Shown here one piece after another: positions 21,714 through 32,057 of a DNA stretch of 64,000 nucleotides (positions are counted from its first letter, which is position 1; each line of letters begins with the position of its first letter). The position numbers were made by a program, and so were the translations under genes. The stretch lies in NCBI GenBank assembly GCA_963932465.1, contig OZ010787.1, positions 35,840,087 through 35,904,086 of the forward strand, given 5' to 3'. Origin of the DNA: Maratus speciosus (taxonomy: Eukaryota > Arthropoda > Arachnida > Araneae > Salticidae). The notes below the pieces were generated by a model. The model did no database searches, had not been told where the DNA came from, and worked only from the letters and a program-made list of their open reading frames with translations.

Positions 21714-23336
21714 AATTCCTTTCAGACTTCGAGTAATGAAGTTGTAAAGATAATTCTCATTCACGCTGTAGTTTTTGTCACCTTTTTCTCCAGAATTTGC
21801 CGAAATTTTTATCAATTCAGATGCCTATAAATTTACTTTTCTAAAAGTTATGTTTTTGCCCCAATTTCTATCGTATTACAGTTTCATCCTTTTGTTTTCT
21901 ACCGATCACCGATGCACAAGTAGTGTTAATTAATGGTGCTGATGAATTGCCTACAGGCTTGTCGTCTAGTGCAGGGGTACTGCCCTTACTGCAGCTCCGA
22001 TGTCAGGAGTCAATGCAAATTCTTTTTTTTCTTCTTGGTAGCCCAATTTATGAAAAAAAAAATTTTGTGTTAAAAATTTGTTGTATTTTTGCGAAAAATA
22101 AAATCTTGTAACGAAAGATCAAATCGAGATATACTCTAATTCAAACTAAGACATTATTAATACTGCCTTTAAGTCCTCTTGCTAAAGTTTTATTTTTCAT
22201 GAGATTGCTTAGTTTCCAAATTACACATTTCAAATCATAACAAATTAAAGATTTCCAAGAGTTCGCTTTTACGGAGTGGAATATTGGGAAGGGGGCCCTC
22301 TTTTATTAAAAAGAATTTGTGAAGGGGGCCAAAGAACCCCAACTTTTGCCTGGATCGGCACTGGACATTAGCATATTAATAGTGTTCGAAAATGAGTCAT
22401 CCCCTAATGTTAAAACAAATAACAAGGATTAAAACTTTATTTTAAGTTTGAATGTTTTGCGTCGTATTTAAAGTTTGAATGGCTAAAAATTAGTATGATA
22501 AACAATACAACAGATTATCATGGAGCCGTGATTTAAAAAAAAAAAAAACCGTATACTGAAGTTATAAACTAGTTAAATTAGGGTAACACCATTTATCATA
22601 TTAAAGTTTTGGATTAGATAAGTAATTTACATTAAAAGGTAAAACTTACGAATGCAAACAATGTTTAAAAATCAGCTTGAGAGAAAAAATGCGATTTCAC
22701 ATTATTAATTAAAAACTTAGTTTCACTAGCTATTCGTACATTAGATTTTAAATAAGACTGAATCCGATCCTTTGAAAGAGTAGTTGCGTTATGACGACTG
22801 TGTTTCGTCTTTTGAATATCTAGATATATCAATGACTATACTGAATAGATCCTAGTCTTTTATAAAGCCCATTAATCCCTTGAACCCTTTAAAACTAAAT
22901 TTTAAACAAATTTATTGTTGCAAACATTCATTCAGTAATTCACAATAAGTGCAGCCAGAAAGGAGCAGTTTTTAAAGGGTAACCAGCCCCCACTCCCCCC
23001 CCCCCCCCAAAAAAAAAAAAAAAAAAAAAAAATTCCCTGCGAGAACATTTCTTTTTGTAAAACATTTCAGCATATGCTCTATTCGCTAAAATACTTTAAC
23101 ACTGTTTTCGTGCTCTGTGTGTGCGTCGGGAGGGGGTGGGGGGTAAATAGTTTCGAAACATTTTCTGTAAAATATTTCCTACAAAAATGAGTTACTGTGG
23201 GTTCACGCTCAAAATTTCTCTCAAGTGACATTTTTAAAGGCAAGTCTATCTTGAAATGGATATACTGTAATCCACAGTTAGGATTTGTTTCCGAATGTTT
23301 GAATTGGAGGAGCCTATTGATTGTTTATCAGTGTGG
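21005..23336. other. No gene recognised; simple repeats
   Basis: Contains (TA)n(TG)n at about 21677-21713 and a C-run joined to an A-run at 22995-23032. Short ORFs (21126, 21923) are unremarkable. A G-rich patch at 22280-22370 resembles TE debris but has no terminus. Confidence 0.45.
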
Positions 23337-23344
23337 AACTTCTC

Positions 23345-24211
23345 TAGGGACGCACCGAATATTCTGTATCTATTCGATATTCGGCTATACTACCGAATAT
23401 TCGGCTAAGCCGGATATAAAACTTCATTATGTCGAATGTTGGGTTAAGCTGAATATCAAACTTTTCGGTATGCCGAATAATTCAGCTTGGACGAATATCG
23501 AAATATTTGGCCAGACCGAATATTTAAAAACTTACTTTATAAAAAATATTTTTTAAAACCTTTAAAATACTTCTATTTTTAATTGACAATTAATAAAGAT
23601 ATTTAGAATAATTAGAAATAGTTATATTTAAATAAAACAGATTGTTTTTACATTTTTTATTTCCTATTTGAAAAGTATCACGTAAGAAAATTAACCAATA
23701 ATGACGATTTTAGTCCCTTCCTGACAAACGGTATATGACTGTAAAAAAAATTTCTTCCAATTTCTTCAAAATTTCATTTCAATTTTAAAATATTTGTTTA
23801 AATTAAAAAATACATTTAAAAAAAATTCATTTGTTTTAATTCTGAGAGGAATCCATGAAATTTAAAATTTTATCAATTAAAAGAAGCTTTAAAGCTATCC
23901 TCTTCTTAAATAGCAATTCAAAGCATAATTTTTGTGTGTAAAATTTACTTGTAAAAAGATCTTGTTTATTAGTATGTGTGTCTGTGTAATATGTATCTTG
24001 TTTATTATTATGTGTGTTAAATATTATGTAAAATTGTTTAAAATTTAGCTTTTTAATACTTTGAACTCTGAAATTTAAAAATATTCGTCAAGCCGAATAT
24101 TCGGTGTTCGGTCAAATGGTTACTATTCGGCTGACCGAATATTCGGTATTCGGTTTACCTGTTGGCCGAATATTCGGTATTCAGCCAAAATCACTATTCG
24201 GTGCATCCCTA
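23345..24211. mobile_element. hAT element with GCCGAATATTCGG subterminal repeats
   Basis: It begins TAGGGACGCACCGAATATTC and ends with the mirrored ATTCGGTGCATCCCTA, flanked by a perfect 8-bp duplication AACTTCTC (23337-23344, 24212-24219). Many palindromic CCGAATATTCGG motifs crowd both ends (23345-23530, 24080-24205), presumably transposase-binding repeats. At 867 bp with an A/T-rich centre it is non-autonomous. TAGGG(A/G)TGCACCGAATATTCGG ends are widespread among animal hAT elements. Confidence 0.95.
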
Positions 24212-24219
24212 AACTTCTC

Positions 24220-24616
24220 GAAGATAAAATGAAGAGCGGTTATAAAATAACTTTGTTTTTGGAGGCATCTAGTTAAAACTAATGAACGGAATGAACTCAC
24301 TTTTCATATTTAAATTTTTAAAGGAATGGAGAGGCTAATTTTCCCGTGAGACTAAGTACCAAAAGTAAAGTACAAAAGCTTTGCCGCATTGATATGGCAA
24401 GGTTAAACGCTTAGTGAATGCAATTTCCCAGCCATTCGAATGAATTATCTCTCCGGACGTTCCGGCTACTACCGTTTTCGAGTTAAATTAGTGACTTTGG
24501 GATCACGTACGCACAAAAACAAATTCCATTTTTCCAGTTGTTTTCGACTCGAACAGTGCCAAAAGTTTCCATATCTGCCAAAATGTTACTTTTGGTAGCC
24601 CTCCCCCACGTCCTGC
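24220..24616. other. No gene recognised
   Basis: Unassigned sequence between two transposons. Confidence 0.45.
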
Positions 24617-24620
24617 TTAA

Positions 24621-25263
24621 GGTTGCTAGTCACTCAGCTTCCAAATTCCCCCCGTCCCCGCTAATGGTAAGTCTATGGCTATGTGATGCATTCATATATT
24701 TAAAATATTTCCTCAAGAAATCAATATTTTTAATTTATTTTTTCTGTGTACTCTTCTTAAACCCTTGAAGACGAGCGACTGGTATACGTGCCGCGTAAGG
24801 TGCTCAGAATCCGTGATTATTCTCACCAGTATTTTTTATTGTAAATTTTGCCTTATAATCCGAGCATTTTCCCGATTCAATTAGGCAAAAATTTCTGTTT
24901 TGAAAAACTGGTTATAAAAGATTAAAAATTCCGTAAAAGACTCTCATCCCGAAGGGGTTAAAGGATGTTTATTTTTTTCTTAGTTCTCAAAATACTTCTA
25001 AAATATAGGCTTAAATTAATATTTTATGTGTTAAAAGCTGACGAACAGCGAGTAAGATTTTAACACTTCACATAAAATTAATTTTGTTTTAAAAATATTT
25101 TTGACAACTAAGAAGAAAAGAGACATTGTTTAAGAAGAGAACACAGAAAAAATAGGTTAAAAATATTGATTCCAAGAGGTGAAATTTTAAATATACGACT
25201 GCATTATACGCCCATAGACTTAGCATTAGGAAGGGGAATTCGGAAGCTGGGTGACTAGCAGCC
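24621..25263. mobile_element. Palindromic TTAA element, copy 1, interrupted
   Basis: After TTAA (24617-24620) the sequence GGTTGCTAGTCACTCAGCTT is mirrored at the right end (AGCTGGGTGACTAGCAGCC, to 25263; the right flank ATAA has probably drifted from TTAA). The two halves pair along most of their length, including the central TGTGTTAAAAGC / GATTTTAACAC motif. A second small TTAA element (24761-24957) is inserted in the left arm. Same family as 47155-47575 and the truncated 50668-50921. Confidence 0.82.
24761..24957. mobile_element. 197-bp piggyBac-like MITE nested in a palindromic element
   Basis: The segment is bounded by TTAA at 24757-24760 and 24958-24961. Its ends read ACCCTTGAAGACGAGCGACT and CATCCCGAAGGGG. 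The intact family copy at 47155 runs straight through the site as CTCTTCTTAAAGGATG, which independently proves an insertion at TTAA. Confidence 0.88.
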
Positions 25264-25299
25264 ATAAACTGTGGCCTTATTCCGTTCATTTGTTTTAAG

Positions 25300-25508
25300 C
25301 ATGGCTGCCGAGTCGGAGTCGGGCCCATTTTTTGAGCGAAAGAGTCGAAGTCGGATCTGTTAAAATTCCCGGAGTCTGAGTAATCCATTTTACAAGCAGG
25401 TCTGCGTTGTCGGAGTCGGCCCATTTTTGAGCGAAAGAGTCAGAGTCGGATCTCTTAAAATTCCCAGAGTCGGAGTCGTCCATTTATCCCACCGACTCCG
25501 CAGCCCTG
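25300..25508. mobile_element. 209-bp hAT MITE
   Basis: The termini CATGGCTGCCGAGTCGG and mirrored CCGACTCCGCAGCCCTG pair, with GAGTCGGAGTCGG-type repeats inside. The flanks are an exact 8-bp duplication GTTTTAAG (25292-25299, 25509-25516). CAGGGCTG(T/C)GGAGTCGGAGTCG ends are a common animal hAT signature. ORFs on the minus strand crossing it are by-products. Confidence 0.94.
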
Positions 25509-25829
25509 GTTTTAAGACCACAGTTTGAGGCACCGTATAGGTGGAGAAACTTAAAGGAAATCTGGCCCGTAAATATTGGGTTCAAAGGACTCCTATACAA
25601 GTACTTCACAGTGGACGAAAAATTGACAACGCGATTCACATAATAGATTTCTCCTGGCCGAATGTTTTGTAGCCCCTGATATGTTATTTCTTTCCGCGAA
25701 GAATTAAAGTGTCCGTCTCTAAAAAATAACCTTCCATTATATAAGCCAGCCGTAAAACAAACCAGATATATCATTGTACGGCATAATTTCTGCTGCAATT
25801 TTTTAAACTTCTAAGCATCGCACATTTTC

Positions 25830-25965
25830 AATTTTTATACCGTCGTATTGGGAAAAAAAAAGTACTTTTAAATGCAATTTGTTTGAAAACTGCATCTCAA
25901 TATATTTTTGAGATATTAATTTTTCTATTTTTTAGCGCCATCTCTTTAATGTTGGCAACAGAAGT
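25830..25965 (+). repeat. Dispersed repeat, copy 1 of 2
   Basis: TTTTTATACCGTCGTATTGG ... GTACTTTTAAATGCAATTTG ... TTGGCAACAGAA matches the minus strand of 31498-31655 over about 140 bp. No termini or coding content are visible; identity as a TE fragment is inferred from the second copy. Confidence 0.75.
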
Positions 25966-26570
25966 ACTCCCTTTTTGTAGAAAGTAAAGGAAAAATAGTT
26001 GTAAAATGGTAGATTATTATATCTTTGTTGCCATTTTCCCGTAACAACTAAAAAAAAAAAAGTAATTAAAATGCTTGCTATTTTGAAAAAATATAAATGA
26101 ATGATTTCTGATAAAACAATGCAGCTATTATAAACTATATTTAATTTTAGGTATCTATTAATGTTACAAACAAATAAAGGCATATGAATCATTAGATAGC
26201 CGATTTTTTTGCTGAGTTTCTTGAATGACGACATCGCTTTTTGTTGGATATGTCTATATTCTGCGATAGTGACGTCATATGCATACTTTTCTGTAGATGT
26301 TGCTTAAGGACTGGATCGTAAATGGGACATTCTTCAGCCGATGCGAATTACGTCATTTTATATAAAATAAAAGCGTGTGTTTTAAGTCCTAAACCTGAAA
26401 TGTTTTGTACTATCTATATTAATATACCTATATAATTTATTTATTTTTTGTGATCGGGGGCGACACTAAATTCTGAAAAAGCAGAATTCCTGTTTTCTAG
26501 GGTTTTTTTCCCCCTGTGCTGTGAGCAGGACTGCAGTGGGGGAAGGGGCGTGGATATACGTTTGTGTATG
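25966..26570. other. No gene recognised
   Basis: A/T-rich sequence. The 100-codon minus frame at 25932-26234 has low-complexity hydrophobic content and no recognised motif. Confidence 0.45.
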
Positions 26571-26578
26571 TTTTATAC

Positions 26579-27968
26579 TAGGGAAGCACAACCTGTGGCC
26601 CGCGATAGGTTAACAAGTGGCCTGCGAATTTCGTCGATTTATAATTGGCAAAAATTGCAGTTTTTGACCATAGGTTGCAGGAAAAAATCGTGAATTTCGT
26701 CAGTCAGTTAAAAATCGCGAATTTCATTAATCTCTCAGTCAATACCATTTGTATCAATATAGGAATTTCCCGAGTTGCTAATTTCGTCAGTCGAAAAATA
26801 CCTCTAATTTCATCGACCAGGCGCGAAGAATTTTGTTGATAGGGCACGGGAAAATCGCGAGTTTCGTCAGTTTATCGCGAGAAAAAGTCGTGAATTTCGC
26901 GAATTTGCCGTGGGAAAATTGCATATTTCGTCAGACAATTAAGAATTTCGAATTTCGTTGACTGAGCGCGTAAAAATCGCGAGTTCCACCGATCGGGCTC
27001 GAAAAAAATCGTGAGTTTCATCGATCGGGCTCGAAAAAATTGCGCTTTTTGGCGTTCGCGCGCGGAAATGTCACGGGTTTCGTCAATTTATTGCAAAAAG
27101 AAGTCGTGAATTTCGCCCATTTGCCGCGGGAAAATTTCAAATTTTGTCAGTAATTTAAGATATGCGAGTTTCGCCGATCGTGCGCGGAAAAATCGCAAGT
27201 CTCGTCAATCGGGTGCTGAAAAATCGCGAGTTTTGTATGTCGGGCGTTGGAAAATCGCAAATTTCGTTGATCGGCTGCGGAAAAATCGTGATTTTCGTCA
27301 GTTTATCGCGAGAAAAGGTAGTGAATTTTTCCAATTTGCCAAGGGTTTCAGTCAGTTAAGAGTCGTGAATTTTTTGTCGACCGGGCACAAAAAAATTGCG
27401 AGTTCTGTCGATCGGGCGCAAAAAAAAAAAAAATCTCAAATTTCGTTGATCGGGCAAAGGAAAAATCGTGAATTTTGTTGATAAGGTGTGGAAATATCGC
27501 CAATTTTGTCGATCAGGCGCGGGAAAATCTAAAATTTTGTTGATCAGCTGCAGAAAAATTGAGTTTCATCAATTTAACTTCGTTCATAAAGTTCACATTT
27601 TTTTCGGCACTAGCCACTTTCATGCGTGTGTTTGTTTTTAGCTCTTTTAATAAAGCAAAATTTAATCCCACGTAATAAAGTCAAGGAATATTTTCACTAC
27701 TTGAAAATAATCTTTTCTATAGTATCTCTGTTATATATGCAAATATAAACTGTTGATATATCCTTCCCAACTGAATTGGGTAGGGTATGTTGACTGGGTA
27801 GGGGAACCTAAAGTGGTAAAACTGCCACTCCTGTGAAACCATGTTTTTTATAGGCCACAGATCTTCCACCTCCCAGAAATAGAATTATCTCCGTGTTACT
27901 GATGTGGCCCTCGACAACCCAAACATTTTTGTAAGTGGCCCTTCTCTTAAAAAGGTTGTGCACCCCTA
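26579..27968. mobile_element. hAT element enclosing a 30-bp tandem array
   Basis: It begins TAGGGAAGCACAACCTGTGG and ends with the mirrored AAGGTTGTGCACCCCTA. Flanks TTTTATAC (26571-26578) and CTTTATAC (27969-27976) match 7 of 8. TAGGGGTGCACAACCT with nearby GTGGCCC motifs is a familiar hAT terminus. About two thirds of the interior is tandem array 2; no transposase remains. Confidence 0.9.
26620..27575. repeat. Tandem array of about 31-bp units (array 2)
   Basis: Units of the form GCGCGGAAAAATCGCGAATT plus TCGTCGATCGG repeat roughly 30 times with considerable divergence. The core GAATTTCGTC...GATCG(G/C)...GGAAAAA is shared with arrays 1 and 3. ORFs (26645, 27162, 27233) are artefacts of the repeat. 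Confidence 0.88.
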
Positions 27969-27976
27969 CTTTATAC

Positions 27977-30598
27977 CCTCTGAATTATTTTAAGAAACTC
28001 TGCATAACCTCTGTTTCTCGGGTAAAACTATATAGCGTATACCTTCTGCTTATTTTACGTCTATGGCTCTGTCTGTAAGCACGGACCCATTAGTTCTGCT
28101 AGATGAGAAGATACTTTTAAATTTGTCGCATTTTTATATTTCACTGGGGAATTTCCTTGTAGTTTTGAAAAGTTAAATGAATAGTATCTCACAGAATTGA
28201 GTATATACCGTTTATTATTGATAAAGAATTGGATTTTGTTTCAGTGCGTTGGTGGTTGCGTTTGCGATGATTTACTAGAAAACAGTTGATTTTATTAAAA
28301 CAAAGCAGTCAGCATCTCACTAGTTTGCTTCAGACCGAAGCAAAATTTTCTCTTGATAACGAATTCAATTTTAAATGTAAAAGAAATGTCCCAAATATCC
28401 AAGCTTCATTTTACTTTCATTTTTTAGAGTTAAAAATTTTCCTTTTTCAACCTCGCATTCGCAGCATTAATAATTTTGAGAAATTTTTATTTTAACTAAG
28501 GACATCCTCTCCATTAGAAACCAATATTAAAGCCATTATTAATATTAAATAAAAAGTAAGCTATTTTGTTTCTCTCTCAAATTTTACGACGACAGAAGTA
28601 TGATGCAGAATTAAGGAAGCAGAAAGATTTAGTAATATATTTTCTGCTCCGTTCCTTCAATATTATATTATAACACTACTATGCTTTGTGAAAAAAATGT
28701 GACAATAACACTGAGCTTTTCCATATTGTTAAACACACAGCTGCTGTAAAAGAATCGGTAACAGTACAAAGAAACTTTCATTTTAATGAATCTTGTTATT
28801 ACTGCCCACATACGAACTTTATTGTTATAAAAAAGAATGACTCGGCGGGAGAGTCTGACCCATTTTACCCGACCTTGCATTTTGCCCTAAGTTTATACAC
28901 AACTGGCGGGTTACAAAAGGTAGAATAGATGAAGGAAGCGTAAACCAGCTGCAAAGATAGCAATAACTCTATTTTATGTTATGCGAATACGAAACATTCT
29001 GGCGTATAACTGTGTTGAAATAGCACAAAAAAATGTTAAAATTTGACGTCTTAAATATATTTACTTGCACTTGTGTCATTTTTTAAGTTTTCAAAACAGT
29101 TATTAAATATCTACTCTCAGACGTATTACATGTACCAGTTAACGTTCCTGTAATGTGTGTCTATTTCAAATAATTAAGAAATATTCGCATTAAACCGCGC
29201 AGTTAAATGCGATTTATATAAAACATACAACATTTCAACTTTTCATTTAAATTTTGTAAATTATTCAGAAATGATGGGAAGCTGAAACGTTTTCCACACA
29301 TTTTACATAAATAAATAGATGGCCCCTTATTGCATTCATTGGTTATGGAAATATTGGATCCTTTCATTCAGTGGTTTTGAAGCTATCATATAATAAGTTA
29401 CTATAATAAGAAACTATAATAAGTTATATCCCGACATAAAGAAATGCTTTCTTTCTTTGTGCAATATTTTTAAAATAAAAATGGGCTGAAACATAGCTTA
29501 GCATAAAAATGCTAAGAACTATAAAATGCTTTAATTTAATATAATTGAGAAGTTTGATAAAATGGAACAGAAATTTGAAAAAAAAATTTTTGGAAAAAAA
29601 AAAATGGATTTGATTTTTTGAAGCATTATAGATGTACTGTCCTCGAGTGCGGAATTTTTTAGTGTGGCGAGTTTTGATTTTGGAGATTTAAGGTAACGTG
29701 TAGTATTTTGACAGTAAGTAAAAGCCTATAAAATTATTTTCCTGCAAAGTTAACTGTTCAATTACTGAAAATTGACACTATGTATGCACTGTTTTATTTA
29801 TTCAGAGATTTATGTGATACATCTATTGCATCGTCTGCACGAAACGTATGCAATACAAATAACATTACACTGAGTAAGACTAGAAATACGAATTTTTTGA
29901 AGAAGGGAGATATGACTTTTTGAAGAGAATGGCATGTTAGAAAATTTGAAACAAAGAAAAAAAAAACCTTTTGTTTGAATAAAGTGAAAATTTTTTGGAT
30001 GTATGATCACTTTGATTAAATGTTTGAAACACAGTCAACAAAAGAGAAAGTCTACGGTACACCGACATGGACTCCTTTTCAGCCTACCTTTGGTGACAGG
30101 TCAATTGATAGAAACAAGCCTACTTTGATCATGTGACAGCTAAGAGGAATGGGAGTATTGCACCCTGTCTCTTCGCTACTCTTGGCTGCAGTTTGAAACT
30201 AATTCCCGATCAGAAATCTGATTAAAATTCTTTTTGCTTTCATAAATAGATAGAACGCCTGGATTTAGATATTTTTAATGGATTTTTAATCTGTACTCTG
30301 TACTTAATAGAAACGAATCAAATAGATTATATCAGTGAACAGTGGAATTAATTTTATTTGGTAGATAGAAATAAGAAACCTCGAGTTATAAAGTGATCGA
30401 GGGGGGGGGGGGACTTCAGGAGCGCTTTCAAATAAACGACTGCTTTTGAAATATTAGTAATCTGCATATAAGTTTATGCATTTAGCGGAAGCACCATTAT
30501 TCTAAAACATTCACCACCTCTCTAGCTAGGGGCACATTCTTATCTCTGGTTCTATGCGCCCTATTTCAAGAAGGTTTGCCTCATTCAACTTGGTTTCC
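27977..30598. other. No gene recognised
   Basis: A/T-rich DNA with a G-run at about 30401-30412. ORFs at 28286, 28668 (minus) and 29810 (minus) are 66-70 codons with no recognised feature. Confidence 0.45.
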
Positions 30599-31070
30599 GA
30601 TCATAACTGAACCCTATCTCAATAACTCAACTCCTATTACTCATATCTCTTCGAAACTAATTCCAAATTACATTAATATTTAAATATCATTTCTCACAGT
30701 CTCAAAGATAATTTGAGTAGTGGTTACCAGTATTTCCCAAAAGTAATTTCAGCAAACTTCTTAAATAAGGTTCCTCGCTCAGGTACCAGACCAAATTTTT
30801 GACCAAGGACTCCAGTAGTCTTAATTAGTCATCTGTTGAAGAGCACCTGCATCTCCTCTCTCCCCTCCCCCCATTCATCGATTTTTGCTTAACTGAGCCC
30901 TATCTTAATATGTCTTAGTAACTCAACTCCTATTACCCATATCTCTCCGAAACTAATTCCAAATTACATTGATATCCTAATTATCACCTCTCACAGTCTT
31001 AGTTAATTTATGAGTAGTCGATACCACGATTTCCAAATAGTAATTTCAGCAAATTTATAAGTTAAAGTGA
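30599..31070. repeat. Diverged direct duplication, about 290-bp spacing
   Basis: AACTCAACTCCTATTACTCA followed by TCTTCGAAACTAATTCCAAA at 30620-30670 recurs with few changes at about 30919-30966, and similarity continues to AGTAATTTCAGCAAA (30740, 31041). The second copy ends near the candidate Helitron terminus at 31143, so both may be internal Helitron repeats. Confidence 0.75.
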
Positions 31071-31099
31071 AACTAACAGATTTTGGATTTTATGTATAT

Positions 31100-31143
31100 T
31101 TAAGGTTATCACGGGCTCGGACAACGTCGGGCAGATCAGCTAG
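31100..31143 (+). mobile_element. Candidate Helitron 3' terminus
   Basis: An imperfect hairpin (GCTCGGAC-AAC-GTCGGGC, about 31115-31132) is followed by AGATCAG and CTAG, then T. Helitrons end with a short GC-rich hairpin, a brief spacer and CTRR, inserted before T. The matching TC 5' end was not located. Confidence 0.55.
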
Positions 31144-31152
31144 TATTAAATG

Positions 31153-31970
31153 AGGGGCTCGCAACCATAGTACACAAAGTCCGTTTTGAAAAAAAAAAAT
31201 GAGATAATCCGTTTAGAAGGTGCATCAAATCTGTTTTATCCACTCCTACAGCAAACCAAGCCTGTAAACAGATGACATTCACGAGAAAGTATGTGAAAAC
31301 AGACTTGGTTCACTGTGAAACAGATTTGATGCACCTTCACTCTCTCTTTTTTTTAACCATTTGGAAAAATGGTTATTGTCCTCGTCAGGGTAGGAAATCA
31401 AAAGCATATCTGAAGCTTTTTATTGGTTTAATCCGCATTTTATTCGTGTTCTGATTAGTCTATACAGTAATCTGTATTTCCCTTTACTTTCAACAGAGAT
31501 GGATTATTTCTGTTGCCACTATGACAAAAGAGTAATAAAAACTGCAAAAAAAATTAATAACTCAGAAACAAATTAAGATACAGCTTTCAAACAAATTGCA
31601 TTTAAAAGTACATTTTTTTCTCTATACGACGGTATAAAAAGTAATATTGTGGGTTGTTTAGAAGTTTAAGAATCTAATTTCATTTAAAATGGGTCGTCAG
31701 ATATCTTGGACGATGGAAAAGCCTTTTCCCGAACAGCCAATGAAATGCTTGGATAATACGTAAGTTTCAGGTGGATAATACGTATGTTTTAAGAAATCTG
31801 ACGGGTCGCAGGCGATTTTTGTCGCTTGCAATTTTCACGTGTAATAACATTATTAATGTTTAATTCATAGCGTACGTAATGTAAGATAAACTCCGTGCGA
31901 TTTTGTCTTAAATTTTAGTCTTCGAAAAAATCATTTTCCAAATGGTCGTTGTAATTTGTTAAATTGCTTT

Positions 31971-32012
<42 letters not shown>

Positions 32013-32057
32013 TATTTTTTTTCAAAATGGACTTTGTCTACTATGGTTGTGAACCCT
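31153..32057. mobile_element. TIR element with internal hairpin
   Basis: AGGGGCTCGCAACCATAGTA ... CAAAGTCCGTTTTGAAAA at the left is mirrored by TTTTCAAAATGGACTTTG ... CTACTATGGTTGTGAACCCT at the right, a hAT-like terminus. No clean 8-bp duplication was found. Inside, GAAGGTGCATCAAATCTG (31216) is mirrored at 31318-31338, forming an inner palindrome. A dispersed repeat (31498-31655) and (TTTA)n (about 31970-32005) also lie within. Non-coding. Confidence 0.72.
31498..31655 (-). repeat. Dispersed repeat, copy 2 of 2
   Basis: The minus strand matches 25830-25965 (ACCGTCGTATA, GTACTTTTAAATGCAATTTG, GTGGCAACAGAA). Confidence 0.75.

Noticed and set aside
23197..23556. 119-codon open frame
   Set aside because: It runs across the left boundary and subterminal repeats of the hAT element at 23345, so it is a chance frame.
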